The translations under genes and the position numbers were made by a program. From Rubritepida sp. (GTDB lineage: Bacteria; Pseudomonadota; Alphaproteobacteria; Acetobacterales; Acetobacteraceae): 12,988 nt of DNA. Positions within the stretch are counted from its first letter, which is position 1. Each line of letters opens with the position of its first letter. A model generated the notes under the pieces. The model did no database searches. It was not told the origin of the DNA and saw only the letters and a program-made list of their open reading frames with translations. Location of the stretch: contig JACMRO010000210.1 of the NCBI GenBank assembly GCA_014376425.1, positions 1-12,988 on the forward strand, written 5' to 3'. Shown here one piece after another: positions 1-6,608 of this stretch.

Positions 1-854
1 CCGGCCGCCTCTTCGGCATGGCCTGCCCGGCGCAGATCGACACCTGCGCGCCGGGATTGCTGCGGGACAGCCGGGCCGAGGCCCGCTCCCGCGGCCTGTC
101 CTGGCAGATCCACGCCGCGCAATCCGTCGTCGAGTTCCACGAGATCACCCGCCGCCACGGCTTCACCCCGATCCAGTGGCTGCACGAGATGGGGCTGCTG
201 GATGAGAAGGCCATCATCGGCCACGGCATCTTCCTCGACGACCATCCTTCGACGCCCTGGCACACCCGCAACGACCTGGCGATCCTGGCCGACACCGGCA
301 CGACCGTCGCGCATTGCCCCACCGTCTTCGCCCGCCGCGGTATTACCATGAAGGATTTCGGCCGCTACAAGCGCGGCGGGGTGAACCTGGGCGTCGGCAC
401 AGGTACCTACCCGCACAACATGCTCGATGAGATGCGGCTGGTGGCCTACCTGGCGCGGACCCAGGCGGGCGACCCGCGCACCATGTCCACGACCGATGTC
501 TTCGACGCCGCCACCATCGGCGGCGCGCGGGCCCTGGGGCGCGACGACATCGGCCGCCTCGCACCCGGCTGCCGCGCGGATTTCGTGGTGGTGGACGCGA
601 CCCATCCGCGGATGCAGCCCAACCACGACCCGGTGCGCAGCCTGATCTACGCCGCCGGCGACCGTGCCGTGAAGGATGTCTATGTCGATGGCGAAAAGGT
701 CGTGGGCGACGGCGAGGTGCTGACGATGGATTTTCGCGCCGCCGCGGCCAACCTGGCCGAGGCGCAGAAGCGCATCGTCGGCCGCGCGACCGAGCAGGAC
801 TGGGCGCACCGCCCGGTGGACAAGATCGCGCCACCCACCTTCAAATGGCTGTAG
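1..854 (+). CDS. Amidohydrolase, ATZ/TRZ-like (chlorohydrolase/deaminase type), 5'-truncated by the window edge
   Basis: This is the C-terminal part (283 residues from the first full codon at 3) of a metal-dependent amidohydrolase, a TIM-barrel family that hydrolyses C-N or C-Cl bonds of amides, ureides and N-heterocycles. The frame is open to the left edge (GRLFG precedes the Met at 18), so 18 is not the true start; the N-terminal HxH metal motif must lie upstream. Counting from Met18, the visible family motifs are QIHAAQS (His32), IIGHGIFL (His69) and VAHCP (His99), followed by the C-terminal beta-sandwich strand typical of the family (GRLAPGCRADFVVVD). An oddity: where relatives usually read GTDTYPHN, this protein reads GTGTYPHN, putting Gly129 in place of the metal-binding Asp. 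It stops 46 nt before an ABC ATPase gene on the same strand, so it probably belongs to that transport operon and acts on the imported compound. Family is confident; substrate is unknown. Confidence 0.88.
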   Translation, partial: GRLFGMACPAQIDTCAPGLLRDSRAEARSRGLSWQIHAAQSVVEFHEITRRHGFTPIQWLHEMGLLDEKAIIGHGIFLDDHPSTPWHTRNDLAILADTGTTVAHCPTVFARRGITMKDFGRYKRGGVNLGVGTGTYPHNMLDEMRLVAYLARTQAGDPRTMSTTDVFDAATIGGARALGRDDIGRLAPGCRADFVVVDATHPRMQPNHDPVRSLIYAAGDRAVKDVYVDGEKVVGDGEVLTMDFRAAAANLAEAQKRIVGRATEQDWAHRPVDKIAPPTFKWL

Positions 855-875
855 CCCCGCTGGCTGTAGTCCCGC
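846..875 (+). repeat. 15-bp tandem duplication spanning the amidohydrolase stop codon
   Basis: TGGCTGTAGCCCCGC (846-860) is followed directly by TGGCTGTAGTCCCGC (861-875), with one mismatch (C855 versus T870). The first copy carries the last two codons and the stop (Trp-Leu-TAG) of the amidohydrolase; the second repeats the same codons and stop after it, in the same frame. It looks like a recent slippage duplication that lengthened the gap to the next gene by 15 nt without altering the protein. Confidence 0.8.
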
Positions 876-894
876 CCGTAAGCCCCTCCGCCGC

Positions 895-901
895 GGAAAG
901 G
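895..901 (+). promoter_or_regulatory. Shine-Dalgarno site that questions the GTG901 start
   Basis: GGAAAGG (895-901) is the only good ribosome-binding sequence before the first ABC ATPase gene, and it overlaps the GTG at 901. A TTG at 910, in the same frame and 8 nt downstream of the site, has ideal spacing. Translation may therefore begin at 910 (LLTVEGL) rather than 901 (three residues longer). Confidence 0.5.
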
Positions 902-1851
902 TGCTGCCTTTGCTGCTGACTGTCGAAGGACTGGCGACCTCGTTCGGCCGGATGCGGGCGGTGGATGGCGTGTCCATCGCCGTACCGGCGGGGCGAACGC
1001 TGGGCATCGTGGGCGAATCCGGCTGCGGCAAGTCCGTCCTGTCGCTCTCCATCATGCGGCTGCTGGCAGCCCCGGGCAGCATCATCGCGGGCGGCATTAC
1101 CTTCGACGGCCAGGACCTGCTGGCGATGCCGCAGCGCGCCATGCGCCGGCTGCGCGGCCGCGATATCGCGATGATCTTCCAGGAGCCGATGACCTCCCTC
1201 AACCCCGTGCACACGGTGGGGGCGCAGATCATCGAGGCGCTGCGCGCGCATGACGCCGCGGCCGACCCGCGCGCCACCGCGATCGCGGCGTTGACCCGCG
1301 TCCGCATCCCCGACGCCGCAGCCGCCATGGACAAATTCCCGCACCAGCTTTCGGGCGGCATGCGCCAGCGGGTGATGATCGCGATGGCGATCGCCTGCAT
1401 ACCGCGCCTTCTGATCGCCGACGAACCCACCACCGCGCTCGACGTCACCGTGCAGGCGCAGATCCTGGAGTTGCTGCGCGACCTGCAGGCCGAGACCGGC
1501 ATGGGCCTGATCCTGATCACCCACGATCTCGGCGTCATCGCCGAAATGGCGGATGAGGTGGCGGTGATGTATGCCGGGCGAATAGTCGAATCCGCGTCGG
1601 CGCAGGATTTGTTCGACGATCCTCAGCACCCCTACACCCTGGGCCTGCTCGGCTCGATCCCCCGGCTGGATCTGGACCGCGCGCGCCTCACCGCCATCGA
1701 GGGCACGGTGCCGCCGCCGCACGCCTGGCCGCCTGGCTGCCGCTTTGCACCGCGCTGCCCCTTCGCGATCACCGCATGCGACGCGGCGCCGCCGCCGTTG
1801 CGGGAATTGTCACCCGGACACCAGGCCGCGTGCATCAGGGCACCGTTGTGA
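901..1851 (+). CDS. Peptide/opine/nickel-type ABC transporter ATP-binding protein (OppD/DppD family)
   Basis: A cytoplasmic ATPase that powers import of a peptide-like solute through a two-permease ABC transporter. It has 316 residues from GTG901, normal for the family. Seen in order: Walker A GESGCGKS (38-45), Q-loop Gln94 (MIFQEPMTSLNP), signature LSGGMRQR (150-157), Walker B LLIADEPTTALD (170-181) and H-loop His208 (LITHDLG). The C-terminal oligopeptide-transporter extension follows, with the Cys-rich stretch PPGCRFAPRCPFA and a final conserved GHQAAC. All catalytic residues are present. The start may be TTG910, because the Shine-Dalgarno site overlaps GTG901. The gene lies 46 nt after the amidohydrolase. 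Its OppF-type partner begins 193 nt downstream, an unusually large gap filled by tandem repeats. Permease and solute-binding genes are not in the window. The transported substrate is unknown; the amidohydrolase and dehydrogenase neighbours suggest a catabolic compound rather than nutrient peptides. Confidence 0.93.
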   Translation: MLPLLLTVEGLATSFGRMRAVDGVSIAVPAGRTLGIVGESGCGKSVLSLSIMRLLAAPGSIIAGGITFDGQDLLAMPQRAMRRLRGRDIAMIFQEPMTSLNPVHTVGAQIIEALRAHDAAADPRATAIAALTRVRIPDAAAAMDKFPHQLSGGMRQRVMIAMAIACIPRLLIADEPTTALDVTVQAQILELLRDLQAETGMGLILITHDLGVIAEMADEVAVMYAGRIVESASAQDLFDDPQHPYTLGLLGSIPRLDLDRARLTAIEGTVPPPHAWPPGCRFAPRCPFAITACDAAPPPLRELSPGHQAACIRAPL

Positions 1852-1994
1852 CCCCCGCGCCGTCGCGATGTGATGGTCTCGCACGGACCCCGGCGCCATC
1901 GCGTTTCGATGGTTGCGCGCGCACCCCCGTGCCATTGCGCTTCGATGGTCGTGCGCGCACCCCCGCGCTATCGCGCTTCGATGGTCGCGTGCGC
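1851..1994 (+). repeat. Four contiguous 36-bp tandem repeats with a conserved hairpin, between the two ABC ATPase genes
   Basis: Units are 1851-1886, 1887-1922, 1923-1958 and 1959-1994. They share ACCCCCGCGC at the 5' end and GCGCTTCGATGG in the middle; units 2-4 are close, and unit 1 is more diverged. Each unit holds a six-pair stem with a five-base loop. Unit 2 is perfect (CCATCG-CGTTT-CGATGG). Unit 3 (CCATTG/CGATGG) and unit 4 (CTATCG/CGATGG) each keep pairing by one G-U, and unit 1 (CCGTCG/TGATGG) by two. Palindromes such as GTGCGCGCAC lie at unit junctions. The repeat starts on the last base of the OppD-type stop codon and ends 50 nt before the OppF-type start. Because 36 nt is 12 codons, every frame reads as a 12-residue repeat, but I do not think it is translated. 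Possible roles are mRNA processing or stability, or a dispersed extragenic repeat. It is not CRISPR, since there are no spacers. Confidence 0.85.
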
Positions 1995-2044
1995 GCGCAC
2001 ATACGGTTGGGCCGCAAGTTTCCCGCCGCGCAGGCGGCCAGTCG

Positions 2045-3055
2045 GTGATCCTCCAGGCCGAAAATCTCAGCAAGCACTACGGCGCCCTGCGCGCGGTGGA
2101 GGGTGTGTCGCTGCACGTTGCGCGTGGCGAGACGCTGGCACTCGTGGGCGAGTCGGGCTGCGGCAAGTCGACCACCGCGCGGCTGCTGCTGCGTCTCATC
2201 GCGCCCAGCGCTGGCACCATCCGTTTCGATGGGCAGGACATCACCAACCTGCCGGCCGGCAGGCTGCGCGACATCCGCCGCCGCACCGGCGTGGTCTTCC
2301 AAGACCCTTATGCCAGCCTCAATCCGCGCCTGCGGGTAGGCGACGCGATCCTCGAACCCATGCAGGTGCACCGCCTGGGCACCGCGGCCGAGCAGCGCGC
2401 GCGGATGCAGTCGCTGCTTGGCCTGGTCGGCCTCATGCCCAGCCATGCTGAACGCTTTCCGCATGAGTTCTCCGGTGGCCAGCGGCAGCGCATCGGCATT
2501 GCCCGGGCGCTGGCGGCGGGGCCCGAATTGCTGGTCTGCGACGAACCGGTCTCGGCGCTGGACGTGTCGATCCAGGCCCAGGTCGTCAACCTGCTGAAGG
2601 ACCTGCAGTCGCGCCTGGGGCTCGCCACGCTGTTCATCGCGCATGACCTGGGCGTGGTGAAGCACATGGCCGACCGGGTGGCGGTGATGTATCTGGGCCG
2701 CATCGTCGAGCTGGCGGATAAGCGCAGCCTCTTCGCCAACCCCCGCCATCCCTATACCCGGGCCCTGCTGGCGGCGATCCCGCATCCCGACCCTGCGCTG
2801 CGTGGTCGCCTGCGGCCGTTGGGCGGGGACATACCCAGCCCCGCCAACCTGCCGCCGGGCTGCCGCTTCCAGACCCGTTGTGCGCATGCGACCGACATCT
2901 GTCGGCGCCATGACCCGCCGTTGCAGGACGGCGTCGCCTGCCATCACCACGCCGAATTGCCGCCTATGGACATGGCCTATGCCGGCGCCCTGAGCGAGAC
3001 TGCAACCCGAAGGCTGGCCCGCTTTGCAGAGGCCGCCGCGGAGAGACGCGCATGA
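2045..3055 (+). CDS. Peptide/opine/nickel-type ABC transporter ATP-binding protein (OppF/DppF family)
   Basis: The second ATPase of the transporter; it should form the heterodimeric motor with the OppD-type protein encoded upstream. The frame is open from 1874, but the protein family begins at the GTG at 2045 (VILQAENLSKHYG), giving 336 residues; the 44 residues before it would be translated tandem repeat. A weak AGGCGG sits 7 nt before GTG2045. Seen in order: Walker A GESGCGKS (35-42), Q-loop Gln86 (VVFQDPYASLNPR), signature FSGGQRQR (142-149), Walker B ELLVCDEPVSALD (161-173) and H-loop His200 (FIAHDLG). The oligopeptide-transporter C-terminal domain follows, with PPGCRFQTRCAHA and a final CHHH. 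About 35 extra residues follow it, ending TRRLARFAEAAAERRA, longer than many relatives. Its stop overlaps the next gene's start (ATGA), so the two are translationally coupled. Confidence 0.93.
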   Translation: MILQAENLSKHYGALRAVEGVSLHVARGETLALVGESGCGKSTTARLLLRLIAPSAGTIRFDGQDITNLPAGRLRDIRRRTGVVFQDPYASLNPRLRVGDAILEPMQVHRLGTAAEQRARMQSLLGLVGLMPSHAERFPHEFSGGQRQRIGIARALAAGPELLVCDEPVSALDVSIQAQVVNLLKDLQSRLGLATLFIAHDLGVVKHMADRVAVMYLGRIVELADKRSLFANPRHPYTRALLAAIPHPDPALRGRLRPLGGDIPSPANLPPGCRFQTRCAHATDICRRHDPPLQDGVACHHHAELPPMDMAYAGALSETATRRLARFAEAAAERRA

Positions 3056-4212
3056 CCCACACGATATTCGCCCCGCGCAGCATCCTGGTGGGCGGCGGCA
3101 CCGTCTCCCGGGTGGCCGAGGTTCTGGCCAGCCACGGCCTGTCCCGCCCGCTGGTGGTGACCGACCCCTGGATGGTCAGTTCCGGCACCGTCGAGAAGTG
3201 CCTCGCACCCCTGCGCGCCGCCGGCATCGCCGCCGCCGTCTTTGCCGACACCGTGCCCGACCCGACCGACACCGTGGTCGAGGCCGGCGTCGCCGCCTTC
3301 GCGGCCGGAGATTACGACTGCCTGATCGGCTTTGGCGGCGGCAGCCCGATGGACACCGCCAAGGCCATCGCCATCCTCGCTGCCACCGGGGGCCACATCC
3401 GGAGCCAAAAGGCACCGCATGCGGCCGACCGCGCAGCGGTGCCCGTCATCTGCATCCCGACCACCGCCGGAACCGGCAGCGAGGCCACTCGCTTCACCAT
3501 CGTGACCGACACCGCCAGTGACGAGAAGATGCTGATCGCAGGGCAGGGCGCCCTGCCGCTGGCCGCGATCGTGGATTACGAACTGACACTCACCGTTCCA
3601 CCGCGGACGACTGCCGATACGGGCATCGACAGCTTCACACACGCGCTGGAAGCCTATGTCAGCCGCCGCGCCAACCCGGTGTCGGACATGTATGCCGAGC
3701 GGGCGATGCGGCTGATCGGCCCTAACCTGCGCACGGTGTACCACCGGCCGGATGACCTGGCCGCGCGCGAGGCGATGATGCTGGGCGCCACCCTGGCCGG
3801 GCTGGCCTTCAGCAACGCCTCGGTCGCCCTGGTGCATGGCATGAGCCGGCCGATCGGTGCGCATTTCCATGTGCCGCACGGCCTGTCCAACGCCATGTTG
3901 CTGCCTGCCGTGACACGCTATGGCCTGGCGACGGCATTGCCGCGCTACGCCCAGGCGGCCCGCTGCATGGGCGCGGCGGCGCAGGACGATGCAGACCAGG
4001 TGGCGGGCGCGAAGCTGCTGGAGGAACTGACGGCGCTGAACGTCGAGCTGCGGGTTCCCACCCCCGCCGCCTACGGCATCGACCCCGATCGCTGGACCGC
4101 GCTGCTGCCCATCATGGCAGCCCAGGCATTGGCCAGCGGTAGCCCGGCCAACAACCCCGCGGTGCCGGATGCGGAAGCCATCGTCGCGCTATACAGGGAA
4201 GCCTATGGCTGA
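3052..4212 (+). CDS. Iron-containing (group III) alcohol dehydrogenase
   Basis: A cytoplasmic NAD(P)-dependent, metal-dependent alcohol dehydrogenase of the FucO/maleylacetate-reductase superfamily, interconverting an alcohol with an aldehyde or ketone. Its 386 residues are the usual length. Visible features are the dinucleotide-binding GGGSPMDTAK (95-104), TTAGTGSE (137-144), and the metal ligands Asp193 and His197 in GIDSFTHALEAY, His262 in VHGMSRPIG and His276 in VPHGLSNA. Spacing of the four ligands matches E. coli FucO. Residue 266 is Arg where FucO-like enzymes have a second His (HPLG); I believe this SRPIG form marks a subfamily rather than a defect. The ATG overlaps the stop of the OppF-type gene (ATGA), which places it firmly in the transporter operon, so it probably oxidises or reduces a product of the imported substrate. 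Substrate and metal identity are unknown. No good terminator follows it. Confidence 0.9.
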   Translation: MTHTIFAPRSILVGGGTVSRVAEVLASHGLSRPLVVTDPWMVSSGTVEKCLAPLRAAGIAAAVFADTVPDPTDTVVEAGVAAFAAGDYDCLIGFGGGSPMDTAKAIAILAATGGHIRSQKAPHAADRAAVPVICIPTTAGTGSEATRFTIVTDTASDEKMLIAGQGALPLAAIVDYELTLTVPPRTTADTGIDSFTHALEAYVSRRANPVSDMYAERAMRLIGPNLRTVYHRPDDLAAREAMMLGATLAGLAFSNASVALVHGMSRPIGAHFHVPHGLSNAMLLPAVTRYGLATALPRYAQAARCMGAAAQDDADQVAGAKLLEELTALNVELRVPTPAAYGIDPDRWTALLPIMAAQALASGSPANNPAVPDAEAIVALYREAYG

Positions 4213-4280
4213 GCGTGTTTTGCGCGGGTGCTATCGGATGCGCGTGCCTCAGACTCTCGGCAGCGGCAAGGGAATGGCCG

Positions 4281-4298
4281 CGCGATCTGCGGATCGTG
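4281..4298. terminator. Weak hairpin in the convergent gap between the dehydrogenase and kinase genes
   Basis: The 95-nt gap (4213-4307) separates two genes that converge. The best structure in it is CGCGATC-TGCG-GATCGTG, a seven-pair stem (one G-U) with a four-base loop. There is no T-run on either side, so an intrinsic terminator is doubtful. It could mark a Rho-dependent end or be chance in GC-rich DNA. Nothing else is visible in the gap. Confidence 0.2.
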
Positions 4299-4307
4299 GC
4301 CCAGCCC

Positions 4308-6608
4308 CTAAGCGGCGCCCTTGCGCGCCACGCGCACCATTGCCGAGATCTTCTTGACGATCAGGTCCCGATCATAGGGCTTGGCGAGCAGCTCGAACTC
4401 CGGCGCTTCGCCGCCCAGCTCCTGCGCGGCGTAGCCCGAGGCCAGCAGCACGCCGATCTCCGGTCGCGCCGCCCGCACCCGCCGCGCCAGCTCGACGCCG
4501 GAGATGCCGCCCGGCATCACCACGTCGCTGAACAACACGTCCACCTTCTCGCCGCGTTCGAGCAGGGCCAGCGCCTGCCGGCCGTCGGAGGCGGCCAGCA
4601 CCCTGAAGCCCGCGTCGCGCAGCAGTTCGGCCGCCACCTCGCGCACCTGGTCGTCATCCTCGGCCACCAGCACGGTGGCCGACGCGACCGCCACCACCGA
4701 GGAGCTGCGGGCCTGCACGGCCGGCCGCTCGGGCACCGGCACGCCGCCCGCCATCAACGGCAAATAGAGGCTGACAGCGGTGCCGCGGCCGGGCGCGCTG
4801 CGGATCGCCACATGCCCGCCCAGCTGGCGAATGAAGCCATAGACCTGGCTCAGTCCCAGCCCGGTGCCGCGGCCCGGCGCCTTGGTGGTGAAGAAAGGTT
4901 CGAAGGCACGATGCATCACCTCGGCCGGCATGCCCGTCCCGTTATCGGTCAGCACCACCTCGGCATAGGGGCCGGGGTGGGCGTCGTCGTTGTTGCGCAG
5001 ATCATCCTCGGTAAGCCAGGCGGTGCGGGTGCTCAGCTCCACCTCGCCGCCATCGGGCATGGCGTCGCGCGCGTTGATTGCCAGGTTCAGTAATGCCGCC
5101 TCCAGCTGCGCCGCATCGGCGCGGCACGCCGGCAGCTGGCTGGCCAGGTTCAGCTTCAGCGTCACTGCGTCGCCCAGGGCGCGGGCCAGCAGCGGTTCGA
5201 AGCCGTGCACCAGGGCGTTGGCGTCGAGCGCCTCGCGTTTCAGCGGCTGGCGGCGGGCGAATGCCAGCAGGCTGGCGTTGAGCTTGGCACCGCGCGCCAC
5301 CGCATCGCGCGCCGCACCCAGCAGGCGCTTCGAGCGGTCGTCTGCGCCGGCGCCCAGATGGCGCTCGAGCAGATGCACCGTGCCGAGTATGGCCGTGAGG
5401 AGGTTGTTGAAGTCGTGCGCGATGCCGCCGGTGAGCCGGCCCACCGCCTCCAGCCGCTGCGCCTGGCGCAGCTGGTCCTCTGCCGATTCGCGCTTGGCGA
5501 TCTGGTCGCGCAGCGCCTCCGCGGTCGCTGCCAGCTGGGCCAGCGCGATCTGCTCGGCACGCCAGCGCTGCCGGGCCACCCGCAGCAACAAGGCAAGGGC
5601 GAAAGTGACGAGCCCGGCCAGCACGAAGGTCACCATCGCCTCGCCCCGCCAGGCCGCCATGATCACTGCCTGTGGCTGCGCAAAGGAGACAAATAGCGGC
5701 TCGTGGCCCACGCGGCGGAAGCCGGCCAGCCATTCCTCACCCTGCGCGTCCGTCAGCCGCAGCCGGTCCCCCCTATCGCTCTCAACAGCCAGTTCGATCA
5801 GCTGCGACCGTGCGCCGTCCCGCAATTCGCCGGAGCCCGGTGCGGGCGACCCCGCAAGCACCATCCCATCGGCCCGGAACAGGGTGAACTGGCCCCCGCT
5901 GCTGCCGCCGAGCGTCGCCCAGTGCTGCTCGAAATAGCTGGGCAGCACCGAGCCCAGCACCACGCCATCGAAGCGGCCCTGGCTGTCCAGCCGCGCCCGG
6001 CTCATGGTGAAGGCCAGTACCCCAGTGGTGCGGCCGATGAGAGGCGCGCCGAAATATAAGCCGAAGTTGCCGGCTAGGTGGCGCTGGAAGTAATCCCGCC
6101 CACTCACGTCGACGACCGGCGTCGGCCAGCTCGTGCTGATCGTGTAGAGCATTCCATCAGGCCGCACCGCATGCAGCGCGCGCAATTGCTCGATGCGCTG
6201 TTCGAGCGCAAGCAAGCCGCCATGCACGCGCGCCACGTCCATTTGCAATTCGACCCAGGTCAGGCCCTGCATCAGGCTGGCGATGCTGTCCAACACCAGC
6301 GCGTTGGTTTCCACGACCTTCAACGCATGTTCCTGCGCCACAGCCAGCACACGCTCCAGCCGCGCTTCAGCCTCGGCATTGGCGCGTCGCCAGTCCTGCC
6401 AGGTGAACAGGCTGGCGAAGAGGAAGGGCAGTAGCAACGCCACCAGCATCAACCCGCGCTGCAACCACTTCGCGCCGGGCCGGTGCTGCGACAGGGCGGC
6501 GGGTGCGGGGGCCTTTGCGGGGGTAAGGCTCTGGCTCATCCGGCGGTCATCCAGGTTGGCCGACATGTTGCGCGCATTTTCACCCCATGCAACGGCTAAG
6601 TCGGTCAC
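4308..6608 (-). CDS. Membrane-anchored hybrid sensor histidine kinase (periplasmic Cache-like sensor, HisKA, HATPase, receiver)
   Basis: An inner-membrane sensor kinase of 766 residues from GTG6608. A first membrane helix lies at about 52-70 and a second at about 325-343. The roughly 250 residues between them form a periplasmic sensor; motifs such as SGRDYFQRHL and the length suggest a double-Cache fold, which usually binds small organic ligands. After the second helix come a coiled segment (about 350-385), the HisKA phospho-acceptor His398 (GGIAHDFNN), the N-box NLAINARDAM (508-517), the G1 box DNGTGM (555-560) and the G2 box GRGTGLGL (579-586). A C-terminal receiver follows (about 645-760), with acidic residues 650-653, phospho-acceptor Asp695 (LFSDVVMPG) and Lys743 (AKPYD). 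All key residues are intact. No output domain exists, so the signal must pass to another protein, perhaps the receiver protein encoded at 7865-8236. The start overlaps the gmd stop (GTGA); later Mets (residues 15 and 24) are possible starts because residues 1-50 are not conserved-looking. Ligand unknown. Confidence 0.92.
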   Translation of the reverse strand: MTDLAVAWGENARNMSANLDDRRMSQSLTPAKAPAPAALSQHRPGAKWLQRGLMLVALLLPFLFASLFTWQDWRRANAEAEARLERVLAVAQEHALKVVETNALVLDSIASLMQGLTWVELQMDVARVHGGLLALEQRIEQLRALHAVRPDGMLYTISTSWPTPVVDVSGRDYFQRHLAGNFGLYFGAPLIGRTTGVLAFTMSRARLDSQGRFDGVVLGSVLPSYFEQHWATLGGSSGGQFTLFRADGMVLAGSPAPGSGELRDGARSQLIELAVESDRGDRLRLTDAQGEEWLAGFRRVGHEPLFVSFAQPQAVIMAAWRGEAMVTFVLAGLVTFALALLLRVARQRWRAEQIALAQLAATAEALRDQIAKRESAEDQLRQAQRLEAVGRLTGGIAHDFNNLLTAILGTVHLLERHLGAGADDRSKRLLGAARDAVARGAKLNASLLAFARRQPLKREALDANALVHGFEPLLARALGDAVTLKLNLASQLPACRADAAQLEAALLNLAINARDAMPDGGEVELSTRTAWLTEDDLRNNDDAHPGPYAEVVLTDNGTGMPAEVMHRAFEPFFTTKAPGRGTGLGLSQVYGFIRQLGGHVAIRSAPGRGTAVSLYLPLMAGGVPVPERPAVQARSSSVVAVASATVLVAEDDDQVREVAAELLRDAGFRVLAASDGRQALALLERGEKVDVLFSDVVMPGGISGVELARRVRAARPEIGVLLASGYAAQELGGEAPEFELLAKPYDRDLIVKKISAMVRVARKGAA

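Noticed and set aside
1851..1994. CRISPR array (36-bp period)
   Set aside because: The units are contiguous with no unique spacers and no cas genes are nearby.
1835..2950. A 371-codon minus-strand frame ending in Pro-Ser-Lys-Arg repeats
   Set aside because: It is antisense to the OppF-type ATPase, and its repetitive end is only the tandem repeat read backwards.
4215..5937. Long + strand open frames opposite the histidine kinase
   Set aside because: They are antisense to clear kinase domains, have low-complexity Arg/Ser/Ala composition and no family motifs.
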